Source: Monoplex corrugatus (lineage: Eukaryota > Mollusca > Gastropoda > Littorinimorpha > Ranellidae). From it: a stretch of DNA of 25,000 bases. The notes under the pieces were generated by a model. The model was not told the DNA's origin. It did no database searches and was given only the letters and a program-made list of their open reading frames with translations. Position 1 is the first letter of the stretch. Each line of letters opens with the position of its first letter. Shown here one piece after another: positions 8,745 to 18,602 of this stretch. Where the stretch lies: contig JAPXFY010000030.1 of assembly GCA_030674185.1 (NCBI GenBank), forward strand, positions 37,468,036 through 37,493,035, read 5' to 3'. A program made the translations under genes and the position numbers.

Positions 8745-9782
8745 TGAAAAAAAAACTGCTATGCTGGTCAGGCAACGTAACCATACAGGCCGCAACAACG
8801 AGGCATTCACTCACCAGCTTGTGATAGAGCCCTGTGGCGATGGAGAAGTGGTGGCGGAACCAGGCAGAGGATGTAGCCGGAAGTTTCTAGCCATGATTCA
8901 GCACGTATGTGGTTGTGTGGTGATGATCGTCCACCATAGACCTGAGACAGACACGGTGTTGATATCCTCCAGCATGGAACACCACCAACTGGGAAGACGT
9001 TGCCCGCAACATTGAGAGCTGGCGACAGCAGCAGTGCACACAGGGCACAGTCACATCTGAACAGAGCAGAACAGTTACTGTTCAACAGAAGAGGGACAAG
9101 CACATCAGTTGCTGTTCAACAGAAGAGGGACAAACAGAAGCAGGATGGTATTCAACAGAAGAGGGACAAACAGAAGCAGGATGGTATTCAACAGAAGAGG
9201 GACAAACAGAAGCAGGATGGTATTCAACAGAAGAGGGACAAACAGAAGCAGGATGGTATTCAACAGAAGAGGGACAAACAGAAGCAGGATGGTATTCAAC
9301 AGAAGAGGGACAAACAGAAGCAGGATGGTATTCAACAGAAGAGGGACAAACAGAAGCAGGATGCTGTTCAACAGAAGAGGGACAAACAGAAGCAGGATGC
9401 TGTTCAACAGAAGAGGGACAAACAGAAGCAGGATGCTGTTCAACAGAAAAAGGACAAACAGAAGCAGGATGGTATTCAACAGAAGAGGGACAAACAGAAG
9501 CAGGATGGTATTCAACAGAAGAGGCACAAACAGAAGCAGGATGCTGTTCAACAGAAGGACAAACAGAAGCAGGATGCTGTTCAACAGAAGAGGGACAAAC
9601 AGAAGCAGGATGCTGTTCAACAGAAGAGGGACAAACAGAAGCAGGATGCTGTTCAACAGAAAAAGGACAAACAGAAGCAGGGTCCAAGCCAGCAGGACGT
9701 TTTCCCATGCAGTATCTGTAGAGGAACATGTACCTCCAGCACCAGTCGTGTATCCCACATGAAGACCTACAGAAGGCTGTAA
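8745..9782 (+). pseudogene. Decayed LINE ORF2 C-terminal tail with expanded 12-residue repeat
   Basis: Read across frameshifts, the plus strand gives a non-LTR retrotransposon C-terminus. LLCWSGNVT (from about 8755) matches the LRWxGHV-type motif. NWEDVARNIESWRQQQC (from about 8980) matches the [NT]WE-x-[LV]A-x-[DN]-[RI]-x-x-WR motif. KRDK-type basic sequence follows, and the frame ends with a CSIC-x(11)-H zinc-knuckle-like tail (CSICRGTCTSSTSRVSHMKT) before the stop at 9780-9782. The basic linker has been amplified into about 16 tandem QQKRDKQKQDG[I/A] units in one frame (about 9110-9680), continuous with the terminal motif. The upstream part has stops and frame changes, so this is a remnant. 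Family assignment rests on motif resemblance only. Confidence 0.6.
9110..9680. repeat. 36-bp minisatellite within the LINE tail
   Basis: The unit is CAACAGAAGAGGGACAAACA followed by GAAGCAGGATGGTATT, about 16 copies. GGTATT and GCTGTT alternate as block variants, and one copy (9550-9581) is 3 or 4 bp shorter. The period is a multiple of three and the plus frame QQKRDKQKQDGI stays open. The minus-strand LLNTILLLFVPL-type frames are shadows. Confidence 0.97.
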
Positions 9783-9827
9783 GGACCGGTATGCCTACTT
9801 GTGCGTCAGATTGACGGGACATTCTGT

Positions 9828-10157
9828 CATCAATGTAACTGTTGTTATCATTGTTACTGATGTAATCTATGTCATCAACATCGTCTCCATTGTTATTAAC
9901 ATCTACATCGTTGTCGTCGTCATCATCATCATTATCATCGTCATCATCATCATCGTTGTATTGTTATGGCCATCATCACTATCATCGTCATTGTAGTCGT
10001 ATTCATCGTCGTCAGCGTCGTCGTCATCATCATCTTCATCGTTGTCGTCATCATCGTCATCAGCAGCGTCGTCGTCATCATCATCAACATGATCATCATC
10101 ATCATCATTCTCATTACTATGACCATTATCATTGTCATCGTCGTCATCACCATCTAA
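9828..10157. repeat. ATC/GTC trinucleotide repeat tract
   Basis: Imperfect ATC, ATT and GTC triplets fill the end of intron B up to about 30 bp before the exon C acceptor. Polyaspartate, polyhistidine and polyisoleucine frames here are artefacts of the repeat. Confidence 0.95.
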
Positions 10158-10186
10158 CGACATTGTGTTGTGATGTGGGTTGGCAG

Positions 10187-10282
10187 GGGGTCAGTTTGGA
10201 AATGCACTGATCTTCCCCATTGGCGGTTTCCTGTGTGCCTATGGCTTTGATGGAGGCTGGCCGTCTGTCTTCTATGTCATTG
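10187..10282 (+). CDS. SLC17-family transporter, exon C (TM5 and start of TM6)
   Basis: This 96-nt exon is entered and left in phase 1. The acceptor is TTGGCAG|GG, with a CTAAC branch-point-like motif near 10153. The donor is ATTG|GTAAGTTT, a near-consensus U1 site. After completing the split glycine it reads GQFGNALIFPIGGFLCAYG and then FDGGWPSVFYVI. That is TM5 with its small-residue face, and the family's G-[FW]-x-x-x-[FY]-Y start of TM6. Its neighbours on both sides fit in frame with exons B and D. The donor is also the first base of a tandem array of about 3.85 kb whose every unit repeats the donor sequence. Confidence 0.94.
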
Positions 10283-13200
10283 GTAAGTTTGTGGTGTGGT
10301 GATACAGTGAACTATGTGTGTGTGTAAGTTTGTGGTATGGTGATACAGTGAACTATGTGTGTGTGTAAGTTTGTGGTGTGGTGATACAGTGAACTATGTG
10401 TGTGTGTAAGTTTGTGGTATGGTGATACAGTGAACTATGTGTGTGTGTAAGTTTGTGGTGTGGTGATACAGTGAACTATGTGTGTAAGTTTGTGGTGTGG
10501 TGATACAGTGAACTATGTGTGTGTAAGTTTGTGGTATGGTGATACAGTGACCTATGTGTGTAAGTTTGTGGTGTGGTGATACAGTGAACTATGTGTGTGT
10601 AAGTTTGTGGTGTGGTGATACAGTGACCTATGTGTGTAAGTTTGTGTGGTTAATGGTGATACAGTGAACTATGAGTGTGTAAGTTTGTGGTGTGGTGATA
10701 CAGTGACCTATGTGTGTAAGTTTGTGGTATGGTGATACAGTGAACTATGTGTGTAAGTTTGTGGTATGGTGATACAGTGAACTATGTGTGTGTAAGTTTG
10801 TTGGTGTGGATGTATACAGTGAACTATGTGTGTGGTAAGTTTGTGGTTGGTGATACAGTGAACTATGTGTGTGTAAGTTTGTGGTGTGGTGATACAGTGA
10901 ACTATGTGTGTGTAAGTTTGTGGTATGGTGATACAGTGAACTGTGTGTGTGTGTAAGTTTGTGGTATGGTGATACAGTGAACTATGTGTGTGTAAGTTTG
11001 TGGTGTGGTGATACAGTGAACTATGTGTGTGTAAGTTTGTGGTATGGTGAACAGTGAACTATGTGTGTGTAAGTTTGTGGTGTGGTGATACAGTGAACTA
11101 TGTGTGTGTAAGTTTGTGGTGTGGTGATACAGTGAACTATGTGTGTGTAAGTTTGTGGTATGGTGATACAGTGAACTATGTGTATGTAAGTTTGTGGTGT
11201 GGTGATACAGTGAACTATGTGTGTGTAAGTTTGTGGTGTGGTGAAACAGTGAACTATGTGTGTAAGTTTGTGGTGTGGTGATACAGTGAACTATGTGTGT
11301 AAGTTTGTGGTATGGTGATACAGTGAACTATGTGTGTGTAAATTGTGGTGAGTGTGGTGATACAGTGAACTATGTGGTGTAAGTTTGTGGTATGGTGATA
11401 CAGTGAACTATGTGTGTAAGTTTGTGGTGTGGTGATACAGTGAACTATGTGTGTGTAAGTTTGTGGTATGGTGATACAGTGAACTATGTGTGTAAGTTTG
11501 TGGTGTGGTGATACAGTGAACTATGTGTGTAAGTTTGTGGTATGGTGATACAGCTTGTGAATTATGTGTTGTAAGTTTGTGGTATGGTGATACAGTGAAC
11601 TATGTGTGTGTAAGTTTGTGGTGTGGTGATACAGATGAATGTGGTGTGTGTGTAAGTTTTGTGGTGTGGTGATACAGTGAACTATGTGTGTAAGTTTGTG
11701 GTATGGTGATACAGTGAACTATGTGTGTGTAAGTTTGTGGTATGGTGATACAGTGAACTATGTGTGTAAGTTTGTGGTTGGTGATACAGTGAACTATGTG
11801 TGTAAGTTTGTGGTGTGGTGATACAGTGAACTATGTTTGTGTAAGTTTGTGGTTGGTGATACAGTGAACTATGAGTGTGTGTGTAAGTTTTGTGGTTGTG
11901 GTGATACAGTGAACTATGTGTGTGTAAGTTTGTGGTGTGGTGATACAGTGAACTATGTGTTGTGTAAGTTATGTGTGTGTGGTGATACAGTGACCTATGT
12001 GTGTAAGTTTGTGGTATGGTGATACAGTGAACTATGTGTTGTAAGTTTGTGGTATGGTGATACAGTGAACTATGTGTGTGTAAGTTTGTGTTGGGTGATA
12101 CAGTGAACTATGTGTGTGTAATGTTTGTGGTGTGGTGATACAGTGAACTATGTGTGTGTAAGTTTGTGGTATGGTGATACAGTGAACTATGTGTGTGTAA
12201 GTTTGTGGTATGGTGATACAGTGAACTATGTGTGTGTAAGTTTGTGGTATGGTGATACAGTGAACTTGTGTGTGTGTAAGTTTGTGGTGTGGTGATACAG
12301 TGAACTATGTGTGTGTGTGTGTGTAAGTTTGTGTGTGTGGGTGATACAGTGAACTATGATGTGTAAGTTTGTGGTGTGGTGATACAGTGAACTATGTGTG
12401 TAAGTTTGTGGTGTGGTGATACAGTGAACTATGTGTGTGTAAGTTTGTGGTATGGTGATACAGTGAACTATGTAGTGTGAAGTTTGTGGTATGGTGATAC
12501 AGTGAACTATGTGTGTGTAAGTTTGTGGTGTGGTGATACAGTGAACTATGTGTGTGTGTAAGTTTGTGGTGTGGTGATACAGTGAACTATGTGTGTGTAA
12601 GTTTGTGGTGTGGTGATACAGTGAACTATGTGTGTGTAAGTTTGTGGTATGGTGATACAGTGAACTATGTGTGTGTAAGTTTTTGGTATGGTGATACAGT
12701 GAACTATGTGTGTGTAAGTTTGTGGTGTGGTGATACAGTGAACTATGTGTGTAAGTTTGTGGTATGGTGATACAGTGAATTATGTGTGTAAGTTTGTGGT
12801 ATGGTGATACAGTGAACTATGTGTGTGTGTGTGTAAGTTTGTGGTATGGTGATACAGTGAACTATGTGTGTAAGTTTGTGGTGTGGTGATACAGTGAACT
12901 ATGTGTGTAAGTTTGTGGTGTGGTGATACAGTGAACTATGTTTGTGTAAGTTTGTGGTGTGGTGATACAGTGAACTATGTGTGTAAGTTTGTGTTGTGGT
13001 GATACAGTGAACTATGTGTGTGTAAGTTTGTGGTGTGGTGATACATTGAACTATGTGTGTAAGTTTGAGGTATGGTGATACAGTGAACTATGTGTGTGTA
13101 AGTTTGGGGTGCGGTGATACAGTGAACTATGTGTGTAAGTTTGTGGTATGGTGATACAGTGAACTATGTGTGTGTAAGTTTGTAGTATGGTGATACAGTG

Positions 13201-14137
13201 AACTATGTGTGTAAGTTTGTGGTATGGTGATACAGTGAACTATGTGTGTAAGTTTGTGGTGTGGTGATACAGTGAACTATGTGTGTAAGTTTGTGGTGTG
13301 GTGATACAGTGAACTATGTGTGTGTAAGTTTGTGGTGTGGTGATACAGTGAACTATGTGTGTAAGTTTGTGGTATGGTGATACAGTGAACTATGTGTGTA
13401 AGTTTGTGGTATGGTGATACAGTGAACTATGTGTGTGTAAGTTTGTGGTGTGGTGATACAGTGAACTATGTGTGTGTAAGTTTGTGGTGTGGTGATACAG
13501 TGAACTATGTGTGTGTAAGTTTGTGGTGTGGTGATACAGTGAACTATGTGTGTGTGTTTAAGTTTGTGGTGTGGTGATACAGTGAACTATGTGTGTGTGT
13601 AAGTTTGTGGTGTGGTGATACAGTGAACTATGTGTGTAAGTTTGTGGTATGGTGATACAGTGAACTATGTGTGTGTAAGTTTGTGGTATGGTGATACAGT
13701 GAACTATGTGTGTAAGTTTGTGGTGTGGTGATACAGTGAACTATGTGTGTAAGTTTGTGGTATGGTGATACAGTGAACTATGTGTGTGTAAGTTTGTGGT
13801 ATGGTGATACAGTGAACTATGTGTGTGTAAGTTTGTGGTGTGGTGATACAGTGAACTATGTGTGTAAGTTTGTGGTATGGTGATACAGTGAACTATGTGT
13901 GTGTAAGTTTGTGGTATGGTGATACAGTGAACTATGTGTGTGTAAGTTTGTGGTGTGGTGATACAGTGAACTATGTGTGTGCAAGTTTGTGGTGTGGTGA
14001 TACAGTGAACTATGTGTGTGTAAGTTTGTGGTGTGGTGATACAGTGAACTATGTGTGTAAGTTTGTGGTGTGGTGATACAGTGAACTATGTGTGTGTAAG
14101 TTTGTGGTGTGGTGATGCAGTGAACAGTATGTGTGTG
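10283..14137. repeat. 37-41-bp array of about 100 units starting at the exon C donor
   Basis: The first unit is the first 41 bp of intron C, GTAAGTTTGTGGTGTGGTGA, TACAGTGAACTATGTGTGTG, T. The second unit starts at 10324 with GTAAGTTTGTGG again. About 3.85 kb of near-identical units follow and fill roughly 86% of the intron. Units vary in the length of the TGTG run and at one position (GGTGTGG or GGTATGG). Each unit carries the same GTAAGTTT core as the true donor, plus an ATACAG|TG acceptor-like trinucleotide. The VSLWCGDTVNYVC-type frames are by-products. Confidence 0.98.
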
Positions 14138-14185
14138 GGGGTGTCTTGTCGGTCAGTCCGTGTCTATGTGTGTTTCTGTATTTCA

Positions 14186-14515
14186 GTGCATTTATTTATT
14201 TGTTTATTTATGTATTTGTTTATTTACTTTTTTATTTCTTTATTTATTTTGTCACAATGGATTTACCATGTGAAATGTGGACTACTCTTGTTGGGGAGAG
14301 CGCATGGGCGCAGCACAATGCCGCCCATTTCTTCTTGTCTAAATGCATTATATATTTTTGTTTACCCATAAAATGGATTTTTCTACAGAATATTGTCAGG
14401 AACAATTCCGTTCTTGCCGTGGGATCTTTAACGTGGACTGAATGCGTGCTGTACACAAAAGACCTCGATGTATCATTTCACACGAAATATTTAGCACACA
14501 GACAACCACTTCTGA
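14186..14515 (+). mobile_element. Dispersed repeat resembling a gastropod family
   Basis: A TTTATTTATTT-rich lead is followed by ATGGATTTACCATGTGAAAT, GGGGAGAGCGCATGGGCGCA, then TGGATTTTTCTACAGAATAT and GCCGTGGGATCTTTAACGTG. I recall closely similar blocks as a very common interspersed repeat of gastropod genomes. No coding region was seen. The ends are approximate and the recognition is from memory. Confidence 0.5.
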
Positions 14516-14698
14516 TCTGGTGGGAGGTGGGGTGTGTGTGTGTCTGTGTGTGTGTGTGTTAAAAATCCTGTCCTGGAATTGTCCGACTATAATGAATCCC
14601 TCTAGAACAAAAGCATGAACTGAAAATTCAACACACTTCTTGATGTATGTATGTCTTGGTGTTGCTATGTTTTATTCTTGTTTCATAAGTAACAGAAA

Positions 14699-14774
14699 GT
14701 GACTGTTGCAGGTGCCTGTGGCTTTATATGATGCATGTGACTGTTGCAGGTGCCTGTGGCTTTATATGGTGCAT
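14699..14774. repeat. 38-bp tandem duplication of the exon D 3' splice site
   Basis: 14699-14736 and 14737-14774 are direct repeats with one mismatch (A14731 against G14769). Each contains GTGACTGTTGCAG|GTGCCTG, the acceptor plus the first bases of exon D. The mismatch turns the TGG codon of the real exon into TGA in the upstream copy. Confidence 0.97.
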
Positions 14775-14883
14775 CATATGGATCATATTTGCCACTGACA
14801 GTCCCGACCAGAACAAGCGTGTCACCGATATTGAGAAGAAGTACATCCAACTGTCGCTGGGAGACCGCGCTAAGAGAGGAAAG
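14750..14883 (+). CDS. SLC17-family transporter, exon D (rest of TM6, central loop)
   Basis: This 134-nt exon has two bases completing a glycine codon and then 44 codons, ending in phase 0 at AAG|GTGAAG. It reads ACGFIWCIIWIIFATDSPDQ, then NKRVTDIEKKYIQLSLGDRA and KRGK. That is the second half of TM6 followed by the cytoplasmic central loop with the family pattern (S)D-x-P-x(3)-[KR]-[IV]-x(3)-E-K-x-Y-I. The start was placed at the second of two identical acceptors, because only that one keeps the frame open. Use of the first acceptor (AG at 14710-14711) would add 38 nt and an immediate TGA. Confidence 0.94.
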
Positions 14884-14944
14884 GTGAAGTTTAACCCTTT
14901 GACTCTCGCACCATGTCGCCCCCCGTTGGGTTGCCGGGGGCTCC

Positions 14945-15464
14945 TTCAGTATAAATAGTATCCCCACCTTCTGTAAATTCTGTGCTAGAAATTTCGTCTT
15001 TTCTGTCATTCTCTTTGTTTCTGCCTTGCTGCCTTGCTTTCTGTCATTTCTACTTATTTTCTGCCTTAATGGTCCATTCACCTGTATTTTTTTGATAAAG
15101 TCTTACATACTTTTTCTCAGGATTGATAACTGGGTGTGTGTATTAAGTGCATTTTTGGCTCTAAGAAGGTGAGATATGCGGAAGCAATTTTAGGTAATTT
15201 ATGCCTGTTTTTATATATGTTTTGGTGTCCTTATGTCTGCTTATATTTGTAATCAGGTGTTTTCTAAATCTCCCCTGTGCGATAAATCGGACGGAATGGT
15301 CCTACGCCGGGGGCATGTCCTTAGATTATGTGCGCAAATGCATTGATATGTGTACTTAATTTTCTTTTCTTTTTTTTTTTTTTTTCCTGTTGAAGTTTTG
15401 GTTTTGAAGCGGTTATAGCCCTGATATGGCTATGCGCAGTCGGCTGGACTTTAAACAACAATAA
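14945..15464 (+). mobile_element. Dispersed repeat, copy 2
   Basis: This is the second copy of the element at 2440-2975, in the same orientation and about 60 bp inside intron D. Both share the TTCAGTATAAATAGTATCCC start, a T-rich internal tract and the GCAGTCGGCTGG[GA]CTTT[GA]AACAAC-type tail. The copies differ by scattered substitutions and small indels. Confidence 0.85.
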
Positions 15465-15495
15465 AAGTAAAAGTCGCACCCTTTCCACCATCTGC

Positions 15496-15619
15496 AAAAA
15501 CTGAACCTTTTGACTCCCTCACCCTATCCACCAGCTTCCTGCAGGAAGCTGGTGGATAGGGTGAAGGAGTCAGCAGGAAGCTGGTGGATAGAGTGAGGCA
15601 GTCAAAGGGTTCAGTTTTT
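15496..15619. mobile_element. Palindromic element related to the TTAA/CCCTTTGA family
   Basis: The left arm AAAAACTGAACCTTTTGACT, CCCTCACCCTATCCACCAGC, TTCCT is followed at the centre CCTGCAGG by its reverse complement. The right side holds an extra internal duplication of AGGAAGCTGGTGGATAG. The outer ends read GAACC...GGTTC where relatives have TTAACCC...GGGTTAA. Confidence 0.8.
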
Positions 15620-16053
15620 GTTTTGTTAGTATGGTTGAAAATGCAGGATGCTGGTGGACAGGGTGAGGGAGTCAAAGGGTTAAGTTTTTGTTTAGTTAGT
15701 ATGGTTGACAATGCAGGATGCTGGTGGACAGGGTGTGGGAGTCAAAGGGTTAAGTTTTTGTTTAGTTAGTATGGTTGACAATGCAGGATTGGCGGGGATA
15801 ATGGTTTAGTAGTGTAAGGCTGAGGGAGGATCAAAGGGTTAAGTTTTTGTTTAGTTAGTCATGGTTGACAATGCAGGATGCTGGTGGACAGGGTGAGGGA
15901 TCAAAGGGTTAAGTTTTTGTTTAGTTAGTATGGTTGACAATGCAGGATGCTGGTGGACAGGGTGAGGGAGTCAAAGGGTTAAGTTTTTGTTTAGTTAGTA
16001 TGGTTGACAATGCAGGATGCTGGTGGACAGGGTGAGGGAGTCAAAGGGTTAAA
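15583..16053. repeat. 70-bp array of TTAA-bounded units
   Basis: The unit is TTAAGTTTTTGTTTAGTTAG, TATGGTTGACAATGCAGGAT, GCTGGTGGACAGGGTGAGGG, AGTCAAAGGG, about 6-7 copies. Each unit begins with TTAA and ends in CAAAGGG, directly followed by the next TTAA. One copy (about 15780-15840) is scrambled. Confidence 0.95.
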
Positions 16054-16290
16054 AAAAATGGAATTGACTAGTTTTGCTTCTTCGTCTTCTAATCCGATAA
16101 GAAGTGTCATTGATGGGGGGGGGGATCTATTTAGACCTTGATCTTGATGTGTACGTGGGAAAAACAACGAATGACATAAATGTCGAGGGAAAGGGAATTG
16201 TTCTTGGTGTATAAAGTAGATCAGGTTCTGACTTAAGTCTGGAATCAGCCAGTTGATGGTGCTGGTAGTGCTTCCTCTTGAATATGGTAT
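16054..16290. other. Intron D, no recognised feature
   Basis: This is short unique-looking sequence with a G run at 16117-16125. No exon or repeat family was recognised. Confidence 0.4.
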
Positions 16291-16940
16291 TGTTGGTTTT
16301 TATTTCATTTTATTTTATTTATTTTATTTTTTCTTTCTTTACTTTTCTTTTTCTTGCTTTCTTTCTCTTTCTTTGTTTCTTTCTTTTTTCTTCTTCTTCT
16401 TCATTTTCTCTTCCTCTTCATGATGATAATAATACTGATAATAATGATAATAAAAATAATAATAACAATAATGATAATGAAAAATGATAATAATAATGAT
16501 GATCATCACGATCATCATGATACTACTGCTACTACTAGTACTACTACTGCTGCTACGCTGCACTACTAGTACTACTACTGCTGCTACTACTAGTACTACT
16601 ACTGCTGCTACTACTAGTGCTACTACTGCTGCTACTACTAGTACTACTACTGCTGCTACTACTAGTACTACTACTGCTGCTACTACTAGTACTACTACTG
16701 CTGCTACTACTAGTACTACTACTGCTACTACTACTAGTACTACTACTGCTGTACTACTAGTACTACTACTGCTATACTATTGACGACGATGATGATGATA
16801 ATAATGATAATAATAATAATAATAAATAATAATGATAAATGATAATGATACTACTTCTACTACTGCTGCTGCTCTACTACTACTACTGCTACTAGCTACT
16901 ACTGCTACTACACTACTACTACTACATAAATGATAATGAT
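16291..16940. repeat. Cluster of simple repeats: T-rich, AAT, and 24-bp ACT/GCT array
   Basis: 16294-16415 is T/CT-rich. 16419-16500 and 16790-16840 are AAT/GAT triplets. 16515-16775 is a 24-bp unit GCTGCTACTACTAGTACTAC plus TACT, about 10 copies. 16845-16930 is further ACT/GCT. Threonine-, serine- and alanine-rich frames come from the triplets. Confidence 0.93.
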
Positions 16941-17317
16941 AATAATAATAATAATCTAACACACAAACGTACAAAAACAAATGATAAAATGCAAAGTAGA
17001 TGTATAGACTACACACAGTAACATTCTGCATCACACATTAAATCAACATGACACATACATGTGTATACACACCAAAAATCCACCCAGCACACTATACATG
17101 TACATGTGTACCATAAAAAAATTGGCCTGTTCGCTGCCCATCTTGATGCTCCAGTCGTTCTGGTGGTGGCAACGTATTGTTTTTATAAATCCTGTTCCCT
17201 CCAGCCCCTCCCTGACCACTCAAGACTTTGCCAGCACATAGGGTTTTGCGCAGGCCTGAGGCGTCTGCCAGATTTGGGTGGAGTTCATAACGCACGCTAT
17301 CCACCAACTGCAAAAAA
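16941..17317. other. Intron D, unassigned sequence
   Basis: The stretch 17120-17310 is less repetitive and GC-richer than its surroundings, with short open frames on both strands. I do not recognise any product. It may be an old dispersed repeat. Confidence 0.4.
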
Positions 17318-17367
17318 TTAACCCTTTGACTCCGTCACTCTCTAAGGTGAGGAAGTCATAGGGTTAA
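17318..17367. mobile_element. 50-bp TTAA-flanked hairpin at the left edge of the 27-bp array
   Basis: TTAACCCTTTGACTCCGTCA at the left is complementary, with a few mismatches, to TGAGGAAGTCATAGGGTTAA at the right. A short centre (CTCTCTAAGG) separates the arms. It looks like a miniature palindromic element of the family seen at 24279-24358. Confidence 0.75.
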
Positions 17368-18505
17368 GTTCGGGTGAGGAAGTCAAAGGGTTAAGTTAGG
17401 GTGAGGAAGTCAAGGGTTAAATTAGGGTGAGGAGTCAAAGGGTTAATTAGGGTAGGGAGTCAAGGTTAAGTTAGGGTGAGGGAGTCAAAGGGTTAAATTA
17501 CGGTGAGGAAGTCAAAGGGTTAAGTCAGGGTGAGGAAGTCAAAGGGTTAAGTTAGGGTGAGGGAGTCAAAGGGTTAAGTTAGGGTGAGGGAGTCAAAGGG
17601 TTAAGTTAGGGTGAGGGAGTCAATGAGTTAAGTTAGGATGAGGGAGTCAATGGGTTAAGTTAGGATGAGGGAGTCAAAGGGTTAAGTTAGGGTGAAGGGA
17701 GTCAAGGGTTAAGTTAGGGTGAGGAAGTCAAAGGGTTAATTAGGGTGAGGAAGTCAAAGGGTTAAGTCAGGGTGAGGAAGTCAAAGGGTTAAGTTAGGGT
17801 GAGGAAGTCAATGGGTTAAGTTAGGTTGAGGAAGTCAAAGGGTTAAGTTAGGGTGAGGAAGTCAAAGGGTTAAGTTAGGGTGAGGAAGTCAAAGGGTTAA
17901 GTTAGGGTGAGGAAGTCAAAGGGTTAAGTTAGGGTGAGGAAGTCAAAGGGTTAATTAGGATGAGGAAGTCAAAGTGTTAAGTTAGGGTGAGGAAGTCAAA
18001 GTGTTAAGTTAGGGTGAGGAAGTCAAAGGGTTAATTAGGATGAGGAAGTCAAAGGGTTAATTAGGATGAGGAAGTCAATGGGTTAAGTTAGGGTGAGGAA
18101 GTCAAAGTGTTAAGTTAGGGTAGGAAGTCAAAGGGTTAAGTTAGAGTGAGGAAGTCAAAGGGTTAAGTTAGGGTGAGGAAGTCAAAGGGTTAAGTTAGGG
18201 TGAGAAAGTCAATGGGTTAAATTAGGGTAAGGAGTCAAAAAGGGTTAAATTAGGGTGAGGGAGTCAAAAAGGGTAAATTAGGGTGAGGGAGTCAAAAAGA
18301 GTTAAATCAGGGTGAGGGAGCCAAAAAGGGTTAAATCAGGGTGAGGGAGCCAAAAATGGTTAAATTAGGGTGAGGGAGTCAAAAAGGGTTAAATTAGGGT
18401 GAGGGAGCCAAAAAGGGTTAAATCAGGGTGAGGGAGTCAAAAAGGGTTAAATCAGGGTGAGGGAGTCAAAAAGGGTTAAATTAGGGTGAGGGAGTCAAAA
18501 AGGGT
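17343..18505. repeat. 27-29-bp array carrying GTCAAAGGGTTAA, about 42 units
   Basis: The main unit is GTCAAAGGGTTAAGTTAGGG plus TGAGGAA. From about 18235 a variant with GTCAAAAAGGGTTAAATTAG and TGAGGGA dominates. Each unit equals one terminal repeat of the palindromic TTAA elements, so the array looks like an amplified terminal repeat. Confidence 0.96.
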
Positions 18506-18580
18506 TAAGTTTTTGCTTTGCTAGCATGGTTGACAATGCAGGATGCTTGATGGACAATGGTGCGGGAGTCAAAGGGTTAA
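18506..18580. repeat. Isolated 70-bp TTAA-bounded unit
   Basis: TTAAGTTTTTGCTTTGCTAG, then CATGGTTGACAATGCAGGAT, ending GTCAAAGGGTTAA. It is the same unit as in 15583-16053 and lies about 20 bp before the exon E acceptor. Confidence 0.88.
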
Positions 18581-18602
18581 AATGGTAAGGTGTGGTTTTC
18601 AG

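Noticed and set aside
9082..9822. Minus-strand frames HPASVCPSSVEY and LLLNTILLLFVP repeats
   Set aside because: They are shadows of the 36-bp minisatellite. The plus frame alone joins recognisable LINE tail motifs at both ends.
10283..14137. CRISPR-like array
   Set aside because: There are no unique spacers between repeats, units are contiguous, and the context is a eukaryotic intron.
17092..17313. Minus-strand frame of 73 codons
   Set aside because: It gives no recognisable motif and is probably within an old repeat. Composition alone does not support a gene.
17318..18505. Interstitial telomeric repeat (TTAGGG occurs in each unit)
   Set aside because: TTAGGG appears once per 27-bp unit as part of GTTAGGGTGAGG, never as consecutive hexamers. 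The unit is better explained by the TTAA element terminus.
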